Source: Rhabditoides inermis (Eukaryota; Nematoda; Chromadorea; Rhabditida; Rhabditidae). From it: a DNA stretch of 64,000 bases. Position 1 is the stretch's first letter. Each line of letters opens with the position of its first letter. The position numbers and the translations under genes are program-made. Below are positions 54,701 through 64,000 of this stretch, piece after piece. The notes under the pieces are model-generated. The model did not search any database. It had not been told where the DNA came from and saw only the letters and a list, made by a program, of their open reading frames with translations. The stretch is taken from the NCBI GenBank assembly GCA_963966185.1, contig CAWZYM010000409.1, positions 175,001 to 239,000 of the forward strand, in the 5' to 3' direction.

Positions 54701-56087
54701 TCGCCTTTCCGCTGTAAAACCTCTAAATATATACTCATAACATAACTTTCAACAACAATTCTGAACTCAGTGTTTGGTCAAGTACACGCTAGACAGCTCT
54801 ATAATGAGATTTGTACTTGTTTACTTTTTTGTTTACTTGTTTACATATCAAATAAATAATAAAATGGAACTGAGTACTTTGTGTACTACATGTTAGAGAC
54901 TATTAAAACACATTTCTGAGTTGTTTACAAACTTGTTTACTTGTTTACTTCACTTGTAAACAACAATTATGAACTCGGTACTTGGTCTAGTACACGTTAG
55001 AGACCTTCGAAATGAGATTTGTAGTTGTTTACATTTTGTTTACTTGTTTACATCAGAAATAAACAATAAAATCGAACTTAGTACTTTGTGTACTACATGT
55101 TAGAGACTTTTAAAACTCATTTCTGAGTTGTTTACAAGTTTGTTTACTTGTTTACTTCAATTGTAAACAACAATTAAGAACTGAGTACTTGGTCTAGTAC
55201 ACGTTAGATACCTTTTAATTGAGATTTGGAGTTGTTTACTTGTTTGTTTACTTGTTTACATCAGAAATAAAAAATAAAATCGAACTTAGTAGTTTGTGTA
55301 CTACATGTTAGAGACCTTTAAAACTCGTTTCTGAGTTGTTTACAAACTTGTTTACTTGTTTACTTCACTTGTAAACAACAATTATGAACTCAGTACTTGA
55401 TCTAGTACACGTTAGATACCTTAAAAATGAGATTTGGTGTTGTTTACTTATTTGTTTACTTGTTTACTGTTGTTGTTTACCAAAAATTTCGAACTTGTTT
55501 ACTTGTCACTTGTACCAAGTATGAAGTCTCTAGGTCTATAACTGACTGAGAAACTAATTTTACTATTTAAAAAGTAATTTAGAGACAACATTTACCGTAT
55601 TTGGGAATATGCAAATGAGGTGGCATTATAAAATCTGATTATCGACGTTTATCTTGTCATAACCCTAGAAAAGTATCTTCATATCTCAAAAATGAGATGA
55701 AGTTTACATAGAAGTTCTGAAAAATGGAATTTTGAACATGTGTTTATTGTTTACTTGTTTGTTTACTTGTTTACCTGTATTGTTTACCTAAATTATAAGT
55801 CTTGTGTACTTGTCATATGTACCAAGTAGTAACTGTGTACCTGTGAAATGAAGCGAGTTATAACCAAAATTCGGTCGAAAAGTGCCATTTTCAGTCTATG
55901 TCCAGGTGTCAGGTTGCTAGTGAACCCATATAAGGAGTTATGCAAATGAGATGTCAGAGTAACGATCGCGTCTCAGGTGACACCAAACCTTAACTCCGAA
56001 GTTGTATCCTGATTCGTGGAAAGAATGATGAGTTATGAATCTGGACAAACAAACGCCATAGGAAATTTTAGGGGAGGAGAGAGGCGA
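54609..56087. repeat. U unit 2
   Basis: About 1.48 kb. Holds a tandem subarray (54812-55490) of about 190-bp double units with TTGTTTAC-type motifs around GTACTACATGTTAGAGAC and TAGTACACGTTAGA. Octamers ATGCAAAT at 55609-55616 and 55940-55947; CCATATAAGG at 55926-55935. No rRNA-like stretch. Confidence 0.75.
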
Positions 56088-56185
56088 CTAGCGGGCCGGA
56101 GGCTCGCTTCGCTCGCCTCCGGCCCGCTAGTGGCGGCGGCTTCGCCGCCGCACTGCGCTTCGAGGCTCGCGCGCCTTCGGCGCGC
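56088..56185. other. Hairpin module 3
   Basis: Stems 56088-56130, 56133-56151, 56169-56185; same type as modules 1 and 4. Confidence 0.9.
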
Positions 56186-57245
56186 TCGCCTCTTCGCGTC
56201 AACTCATCAAAAACTCCAATCTGAACTCTCCTATGGCTCTAATCCACATCAGACAATGAAATCTAAAGTTTTATAGTTGTTTACATTTTTGTTTACTTGT
56301 TTACCTGACTTGTAAACACTATGTTTGAACTCTCCTGCAGGTTTAGTATCAATTAGATCCCAAAATCGCTAGTTTTGGAGTTGTTTACAACTTTGTTTAC
56401 TTGTTTACTTGTCATGTAAACATCAGATATGAACTCTTCATCGAGTCTAGTACACTTTAGATATCAAAATCTATAGTTTTGGAGTTGTTTACAAATTTGT
56501 TTACTCGTTTACCTGACTTGTAAACACTATCTTTGAACTCTCCTGCAGGTTTAGTATCGATATCAAAATCAGGAGATTTGGACTTGTTTACTTTTTTGTT
56601 TACTTGTTTACCTAAGTTGTTTACCTAAAAATTGTATTTATTTACTTGTTGCCTGTACCAAGTATGAACCTTGTACCTCAAAAAATACCCCAGTTATCGA
56701 TTTTAAAGTGTTTCTGAGTAATTAAAAAGTGAAATTTTGAAAATTAAATAAAATTCAAAAAATAGATAAAAATCTGGTGATTTGTATAGCAGATGTTATT
56801 GTTGTACTGATAATTAAATGATAAAATCCAGCTTCCAACTGTCTCATTAGCGGACACAGTAGATGGTTTTGTAATCTGGCTCTGAAAACAGGCACTTATA
56901 TTGAGTGGTGTTTACTTCTTTGTTTACTTGTTTACTTAACTTGTTTACATAAAGTTAGTTACTTGTCTACATGTTAGTTGTAGAAAATATCAGTACTGTA
57001 TCATGTTTGTGGATCACAGTTATGAGTACTGAAACCTAAAAAATGCTCGAAAAATCGATATTTTCAGGTGTATCTACCTGTGCAGGTGAGCTGGGTTAAT
57101 GAAAATGGAACGATTGCGTACGGTCAAGGGACCCATCAAATCGTGCCGAGTTGACAAAGATCGGACTTTTGAGACTTGAGATATGAGCCTGGAAAAACAT
57201 ACATACGCCATAGCAAATTTTATATAGCCCCTGCCGCCGGGGCGA
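56088..57245. repeat. U unit 3
   Basis: About 1.16 kb. TTGTTTAC cluster at 56277-56650, more motifs near 56910-56960. Ends with CGCCATAGCAAATTTTATAT and GCCCC before the next module. Confidence 0.75.
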
Positions 57246-57343
57246 CTAGCGGGCCGGAGGCTCGCTTCGCTCGCCTCCGGCCCGCTAGTGGCGGCGGCTT
57301 CGCCGCCGCACTGCGCTCCGAGGCTCGCGCGCCTTCGGCGCGC
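57246..57343. other. Hairpin module 4
   Basis: Stems 57246-57288, 57291-57309, 57327-57343. Confidence 0.9.
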
Positions 57344-58105
57344 TCGCCTTTCCGCGTTTACTTATCAAAACTTCAAATCTGAATTCTCCCGTGGGTCTAG
57401 TACACATGAGACATCAAAATCTCTAGTTTTGGAGTAGTTTACAACTTTGTTTACTTGTTTACTTGTCATGTAAACATCAGATACAAACTCTTCATTGAGT
57501 CTAGTACACTTTAGATATCAAAATCTACAGTTTCGGACTTGTTTACAGTTCTGTTTACTTGTTTACATGACTTGTAAACACTATACCTTAACTCTCCTGA
57601 AGGTTTAGTATCGATTAGATATTAAAATCAGGAGATTTGGAGTTGTTTACTTTTTTGTTTACTTGTTGACCTGAGTTGTTTATCTAAAAAATTGTAATTA
57701 TTTACTTGTTACCTGTACCAAGTATGAACCTTCTACCTCAAAAAATAACAAAGTTATAAATTTTATAACATTTCTGAGTATCAAAAAGGCGGAAATTGAA
57801 AAATTAATTAAAATTCAAACATTAAATACAAATTTGAAATAATTCATGAATAAAGGTACTACGGTAGTGACAATTAAATAGAAAAATCCAGGTGTCAACT
57901 CTCATCTAGACAAAAGTTACAGGGTCGTAAAGTGAAATTTGAAGTTTATGCTAATTTATCTCAGGTGACATGTGAGAGGCGACAGGTGAGATGGTACCTG
58001 GCAGGTACTCAGACCCTAAGGTGTCATTGGTGCAAGGGATGAGATAATTAATCATTTTTCTATAAAGTTGAAACATAGTTGTACTGTATTTTACGTTTTG
58101 CATCT

Positions 58106-58165
58106 TACCTGATTGATCCTGTCAGCGGTCAATATGCTCAACTGCAAAAATGAGCCACATTTGGT
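58106..58165 (+). other. 18S rRNA 5'-end-like segment, copy 2
   Basis: As 53442-53500 with one extra A in GTCAATATGCT. Same lead TTTTGCATCT. Confidence 0.6.
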
Positions 58166-58622
58166 TGAAAATCAAGGTTTTTTGAAAAAGTGAAATCCTT
58201 CCACAGTGAAGCGAAAAATCTGAATTTTTGTCAGTAAATATTAGTTTTTGAGTTATGAATTACTGTGCAAAATCCAGGTCTCAACTCTTAGATAGTAAGA
58301 GATTGCAGTTGATCTAGTGAATGATGAAATATGATTTTTATTTTCAGTAATAGAGTTGAGCATACGTGTTTGTGTTGATTGTGTCATAGAGAGTGATTTA
58401 CCATGAAAATTTGAAAAATTAATATTGAAAATGAAAGAAGTTATGATCAAAAATGTAAAATTTCTACGAAAATTTGAATATTTATATTTTGAAAACGGAA
58501 TGAGTATTTCACTTGAAATTGAAATGGTGTGAACGGCCAAGTGTCTTCTATCATCAGCTAAAGTTTAAAGTTTTAGTCTTTAAAAGTAACAAAGATATTC
58601 AAGGTTTTTGCGTTTTGCATCT

Positions 58623-58642
58623 TACGTGATTGATCCTGTCAG
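58623..58642 (+). other. Shorter 18S-5'-like segment, copy 2
   Basis: Counterpart of 53958-53977 in unit 4, same 20 bases. Confidence 0.5.
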
Positions 58643-59406
58643 AAAATTAAAAATGCTGTAAAACTTTTTTTAACTGGTTTTTTGTAGCGAAACTGTAAAA
58701 CTGTGAATAACATGCATGTTTCATGTTACTGTGCAAGTTTCATGACAAAATATAAAATTTGAAGGTAGGTTTACATAGAAGTGGACCGAGTTGTCAGTGA
58801 ACCCATTTAAGGAAATGAGATAGGAACCTATGTTAACGTGTGTCTGTTAAGAGTGATTAGTTGATCTTAAGTTTGTAGTTTGAGTGTGAAATGTCTCTTC
58901 AGTCTTGAGTTATGTTCCTCTGAAATTTTGGAAATTCTATATAAACCCATATAAGGAGTTATCGGAATGAGTTCTAGTGACGTGTGTCAAGTCATTATAG
59001 TGTGCCAATTTTAAGTTTAGAGTATGAGACCCGTATCTTGAAACATGGACTGAGCATATGGGTGAAATTTTTTTCAGGCTATGTCAAGTTCTTAGTAAAG
59101 TCATACGGTAAGTAGAGGTAAGCTTATGAAAAAGACACGATTGCATGCGGTAACAAGAACAATGTTAAGTTTACAGTATGAACTTCGATGGTGCAATGGT
59201 CACTGAGCTGCGTGCCCGGACAGACAAACAAACAAGGACCATAGCAAATTTTATATAGCCCCAGCCGGGGCGAAAAGGCGACGAAACTTTTAAAATTCTA
59301 AAAATATTCATAGTAGATGATATGAGTGTACTGATAATTAAATTATGAAATGAAACTCTTAACTGTCAATTAGGCGAAAGTTATGACATGCCCAATGAGT
59401 CGTGAG

Positions 59407-59912
59407 TAGTGTTTGGACCAAATTACCGGTTTATTTCTGGTTAACCAGAAATTTGGCCCCCTTTTCAAAACCAGCGTCATTTAAAACCAGAAAAAATTGG
59501 CCAGGTCATTGGCCGGACCAGATATTTCTGGTTTTCGGTCGAAAAAACCAGAAATTTCTGGTTCTGGTTTTCATTTGGCCAGTACTGGTTTTGGTTTGGC
59601 GGTCGTTCGAGAAATGTGACGTCTCATTGTCATTTAGCCATGAAATGTCCTCATCATACCTCATCTCATTCGAGAATCGAGAAATGATATTGACCGGTCC
59701 AAAAAACCAGAGGTACAAACTACAAAACCAGAAATTTCTGGTTTTTTGAAAACCAGAAATTTCTGGTTCTGGTTCTGGTTTGGCCAGATTTCTCAAAACC
59801 GGTTTATTTTGGCCGGTCATTTCTCTGGCCAACCAGAAAATAACCGGTCATTGGTTTTATTTTGGCCGGTCATTCGACCAGAAATCTGGTCGATAAATTG
59901 GTCCAAACACTA
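59407..59912. mobile_element. hAT-type MITE with perfect 8-bp TSD
   Basis: Termini TAGTGTTTGGACCAA and TTGGTCCAAACACTA; GTCGTGAG duplicated at 59399-59406 and 59913-59920. 506 bp, no ORF with transposase motifs. The inside is full of the palindrome CCAGAAATTTCTGG and ACCGGT/GGCCGG words, so it folds strongly. TAGNG ends with 8-bp duplications are the hAT signature. Confidence 0.9.
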
Positions 59913-60707
59913 GTCGTGAGAGAACAGACTATAATATGAGCTGAGATATAAACATGAGGTGAACAGGCAATGTGCGGCCGAAATATCGGCCAACGGCCGG
60001 AATAACAGCCAACTTCCATTGAAAAAAGACGGTCATTGCACCATTTGGGTTCAAGGACCGAAAATTTTGAAAATTCGTAATAAATCGTAGAAAAGTGTTA
60101 GAGATTTGAGAATAATTGCAGGTATAGTGATAAACGTCTAGATTTACTGACAGTCCTCAGAATCTACCACTACTGAATCTGAAGACGTGGCGATCGTTCA
60201 AAAGTGCATAAAACCCTGCAGACCAAGGAATCGGCCACGAAGGAATCGACTTGGTTCTAATAAAGGGACTGAATTTGATCTTTTGCTGTTTACTTGTTTA
60301 CGTCAGAAACAAACAACACAATCAAACTCTGTATTTTGTGTACTTCATGTTAGAGACTTTTAAAACACATTTCTGAGTTGTTTACTTATTTGTTTACTTG
60401 TTTACTGTTGTTGTTCACCAAAAAAATTAAACTTGTTCATTTGTTACCTGTACCAAGTATGAAGTCTCTAGGTCGAAAACTGACAGAGTTCATATAGAAG
60501 TATCACAAATTTCAGATTTCAAGTCCAGAGTTGTTAGTGAACCCATATAAGGAGTTATGCAAATGAGATGCAAAGTTAGGTGTGCCGTATCATAGACCAC
60601 CAAAGCTTAAGTCTAGAAGGTCAGCTCGAGATCTCTATTCAGAAACTCTGTACGTGAGCGGACAACAAACAAACGCCATAGGGAATTTTAGGGGGGGAGA
60701 GAGGCGA

Positions 60708-60799
60708 TAGCGGCCGGAGGCTCGCTTCGCTCGCCTCCGGCCGCTAGTGGCGGCGCTTCGCGCCGCGTTCGCTCCAAGGCTCGCGCGCCTTCGGCGCGC
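60708..60799. other. Hairpin module 5
   Basis: Stems 60708-60746, 60751-60765, 60783-60799; same type as module 2. Confidence 0.9.
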
Positions 60800-61992
60800 T
60801 CGCCTTTCCGCTGTATAACCTCTAAATATTTACCTATAACATAACTTTAAACAACAAATCTGGACTCAGTACCCAGTCTAGTACACGTTAGATACCTATT
60901 AAATCAGATTTGTACTTGTTTATTTTTTTGTTTACTTGTTTGTATGTTTGAATAAACAATAAAATCGAACTGAGTACTTTGTATACTGCACGTTAGAGAC
61001 CCTTTAAAACACATTTCTGAGTTGTTTACAAAGTTGTTTACTTGTTTGCTTTTTTTTGTAAACAACAAATATAATTTCAGTACTTGGTCTAGTACACGTT
61101 AGAAACCTTTAAAATGATACTCGGAGTTGTTTACTTATTTGTTTACTTGTTTACAAGCCAAATAAACAACAAAATCGAACTGAGTACTTCGTTTACTATA
61201 TGTTAAAGACCTTTAAAACAAATTTCTGAGTTGTTTACAAACTTGTTTACTTGTTTACTTCACTTGTAAACAACAAATATGAACGCAGTACTTGGTCTAG
61301 TACACGTTAGATACCTTTAAAATGAGATTTGAAGTTGTTTATTTATTTGTTTACTTGTTTACATCAGAAACAAACAACAAAATCGAACTCAGTAATTTGT
61401 GTACTACATGTTAGAGACCTTTAAACTACCTTTTTGAGTTGTTTACATACTTGTTTACTTGTTTACTTCAGTTGTAAACAACAAATCTGATCTCAGTACT
61501 TGGTCTAGTACACGTTAGATACCTTAAAATGAGATTTGGAGTTGTTTACTTATTTGTTTACTTGTTTACTGTTGTTGTTTACCAAAAAAATTGAACTTGT
61601 TTATTTGTTACCTGTACCGAGTTTGAACCTTTTCGCTCAAAAACGAACCAAATTATTAAAATGAATGTGATTCTGAGTAATTAAAAGTGAAATTTTAAAA
61701 TAAAATGAAAATTCAAAAAATAGATAAAAATCTGGAAAAATTCACAGTAAAATGTGTTAAGGTACTGATAATTAAACTACAAAATCCAGCTCTCAACTCT
61801 CGCTCAGTAAAAAGTTACAGGGGTGCAAAATTTTTACCAAATATGGAATATGCAAATGAGGTGTCAAAGAAACGATTGCGTGCCAGACCCCAACAATGTT
61901 TAACCCCAAAAGGAGAGCCCTGAGACTCTACTCAGTAATGAGTTCTGAGACTGGACAAACTCCATAGGAAATTTTAGGGGGGAGAGTGGCGA
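60708..61992. repeat. U unit 5
   Basis: About 1.29 kb, close relative of unit 2: subarray of double units with TTGTTTAC motifs (60910-61600) and ATGCAAAT (61850-61857). Confidence 0.75.
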
Positions 61993-62045
61993 CTAGCCCG
62001 AGCGGCGCTGGCGCGCCGCTCGGGCTAGGGCCGCCTTCGGCGGCC
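61993..62045. other. Hairpin module 6, alternative stems
   Basis: 61993-62028 (CTAGCCCGAGCGGCG arm, 15-bp stem) and 62029-62045 (GGCCGCC-TTC-GGCGGCC). Only two hairpins; both stems differ in sequence from modules 1-5 yet pair perfectly. Confidence 0.9.
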
Positions 62046-62941
62046 TCACCACTCAAACATCGAAACTGAAATCATCACTCAAAACTAATTTCAGAACTAA
62101 ATTCTGTCCACAAACCTGTAATCCAACTAAGAAGTACATTACAAGAAAGAACACCAAAATTGAAGACAATTGAACGTTGTTTACAAAATTGTTTACTTGT
62201 TTACACTTTATGTAAACAACATTTTTGAACTCGCCTCCAAGTCTACTACACGTTGCACATCTTTAAAACACAGTTTCGGGTTGTTTACACATTTGTTTAC
62301 TTGTTTACAACGTTTGTAAACAACATTTTTGAACACACCAAGAATGTTACTAAACATTTGACATCTTTAAAACACATTTTCAGGTTGTTTACAAAGTTGT
62401 TTACTTGTTTACATCACCTGTAAACATCATTTTTGAACTCGCCTCTTGGTGTACTACATCTTAGACACCTTCAAAACAAACTTTAATTTTGTTTACAAAG
62501 TTGTTTACTTGTTGACAAACATGTAAACAACAACATCGCTGACTTGCCTCCAGGTCACATACCAAGTTTGGAGTCTTTGGCATCAAAACTGACCGAGATA
62601 CGTTATTACCATGTTTGGAAATATGCAAATGAGGTCAAAAATCAAAACTTGAATTCTCGATCCTACAGTACCTTAACCCGGAAAGGGCATCTCAGTAGCT
62701 TGAAAACGAAGCATAGTTTACATAAAAAGTGCTTAAAATTTCGTCTATGTCCATGAGAGTTTCGGTCAACCCATATATGGAAACGTCAAATCACGACCCC
62801 AAGTAAACGATTGCATGCCAGGACCACCTAGGATCTAGTTTCCATACCTCAACCCCCAACGATAACTACAACATGAGATACAACTGCGGACAGACAAACA
62901 AACAAACACCATAGCATAATTTATAGGGGGTGGGCGGGTGA
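61993..62941. repeat. U unit 6
   Basis: About 0.95 kb. TTGTTTAC cluster 62172-62530, ATGCAAAT 62623-62630, closing GACAGACAAACAAAC and CACCATAGCATAATTTATAG. Confidence 0.75.
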
Positions 62942-62994
62942 CTAGCCCGAGCGGCGCTGGGGCGCCGCTCGGGCTAGGGCCGCCTTCGGCGGCC
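62942..62994. other. Hairpin module 7
   Basis: 62942-62977 and 62978-62994; same stems as module 6 with a one-base loop difference. Confidence 0.9.
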
Positions 62995-63884
62995 TCAACT
63001 CTCAAACTACACTCAAAAATCTAATTTCATAACTAAGTTGTGTCCACAAACCTCTTGACCTACTGTGAAGTACATTACAAGACGAAATACCAAAAATGAA
63101 GACAATTGAACGTTGTTTACAAATTTGTTTACTTGTTTACACTTTCTGTAAACAACATTTTTGAACTCCCCTTTAAGTCTGCTACACGTTATACACCTTT
63201 AAAACACGTTTTCAGGTTGTTTACAGATTTGTTCACTTGTTTACAACATCTGTAAACAACATTTTTGAACTCACCACTAATGTTACTAAACATCTGACAT
63301 CTTTGAAACACATTTTCAGGTTGTTTACGAAGTTGTTTACTTGTTTACATCACCTGTAAACAACATTTTTGAACTCGCCCCCAAGTCTACATCATCTTAG
63401 ATACCTTCATAACAAACTTTAAATTTGTTTACAAATTTGTTTACTTGTTGACAAACATATAAACAACAACATCGCTGACTTGTCTCCAGGTCACATACCA
63501 AGTTTGGACTCTTTGGCATCAAAACTGACCGAGATACAACATTACCATATTTGGAATTATGCAAATGAAGTCAATAATTAAAAATTTTAATCACCGACCC
63601 TACAGTACCCTAACCCTAAAAGGACATCTCAATAGCTCGAAAACGAAGCATAATTTACATAGAACTGGCCATCTCTCAGATTCTATGTTCTCAAATATGC
63701 TAATTTTCTAGGGAGAACCCATATAAGGAATAGTCAGATCAGGACGCCAGGTAAACGATTGCATACCAGGACCACCTAGGATCTAATTTCCATACCTCAA
63801 CCCCCAACGATAACTACAACATGAGATACAACTGCGGACACACAAACAAACACCATAGCATAATTTATAGGAGGAGGGGGGTGA
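62942..63884. repeat. U unit 7
   Basis: About 0.94 kb, close to unit 6. TTGTTTAC cluster 63110-63470, ATGCAAAT 63559-63566, CCATATAAGG 63719-63728. Confidence 0.75.
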
Positions 63885-63970
63885 CCGGAGGCTCGCTTCG
63901 CTCGCCTCCGGCCGCTAGTGGCGGCGCTTCGCGCCGCGTTTGCTCCAAGGCTCGCGCGCCTTCGGCGCGC
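63885..63970. other. Hairpin module 8
   Basis: First hairpin shortened on its 5' arm (63885-63912, core CCGGAGGC/GCCTCCGG), then 63922-63936 and 63954-63970. Starts a further unit cut by the window end. Confidence 0.85.
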
Positions 63971-64000
63971 TCGCCTTTCCGCTGTATAACCTTAAAATAT

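Larger units (their letters stand above)
57246..60707. repeat. U unit 4, composite
   Basis: First part (to about 59272) parallels unit 1, including both rRNA-like stretches and CCATATAAGG (58947-58956), but the expected hairpin module at 59273 is missing and AAAAGGCGACG follows. The second part (59273-60707) contains a hAT-type MITE (59407-59912) and another TTGTTTAC stretch with CCATATAAGG (60543-60552) and ATGCAAAT (60557-60564). Probably two units fused by loss of a module. Confidence 0.65.

Overview
This is a repeat-dominated window from an invertebrate animal genome. Intron-containing gene pieces, TATA and AATAAA signals, LINE-type retrotransposons with APE endonuclease plus reverse transcriptase, several classes of terminal-inverted-repeat elements and long satellite arrays all point to a metazoan. 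No phylum can be fixed; the only apparently complete host gene (29012-30306) resembles arthropod-style Gly/Tyr-rich extracellular matrix or cuticle proteins, which is a weak hint.

Left part (1-11.3 kb): purine-rich simple repeats, then three LINEs nested in one another. Element C (+) starts with a 17-bp tandem array, and its ORF1 is split by element A (-, 2165-10510, 8-bp target duplication GAATGTTG). Element A is in turn split inside its reverse transcriptase by element B (-, 3770-7786), which is full length with two open ORFs. The ORF1/ORF2 junctions differ: A carries a GGGAAAC heptamer right before the ORF1 stop with ORF2 in the -1 frame, whereas B has ORF1 and ORF2 in the same frame separated by one UAG.

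Middle part (11.3-33 kb): a decayed transposase-like gene interrupted by a 3-kb inverted-repeat element that itself contains a foldback element; gene fragments (histone H2A tail, a PGAP4/TMEM246-like glycosyltransferase in five exons, a class-3 lipase in two exons, a KE-rich nuclear-type protein); a Mutator-like inverted-repeat element with 9-bp target duplication whose two arms both encode a PHD-type finger; a second LINE reverse transcriptase copy (E, +) split by a foldback element; a miniature LTR element (TRIM-like, -, 4-bp TSD); a six-exon secreted-protein gene with promoter and poly(A) signal; GC-rich palindrome clusters and a small MITE.

Satellite part (33-52.6 kb): 139-bp, 110-bp and 148-bp monomers that share one GC-rich core, GA microsatellites, an (ATT)n tract and an ~870-bp non-satellite block (called F here) that recurs four times. 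A 6.74-kb higher-order unit is present as two nearly identical tandem copies (34157-40898 and 40899-47630).

Right part (52.6-64 kb): AT-rich long repeats (called U units here). Each begins with a module of two or three strong hairpins whose stems change in a compensatory way between copies. The units also carry clusters of the forkhead-type motif TTGTTTAC, CArG-type and octamer motifs, and, in two of them, a stretch resembling the 5' end of 18S rRNA. A hAT-type MITE with a perfect 8-bp TSD sits in one unit. No conventional gene is seen from 32.2 kb to the end.
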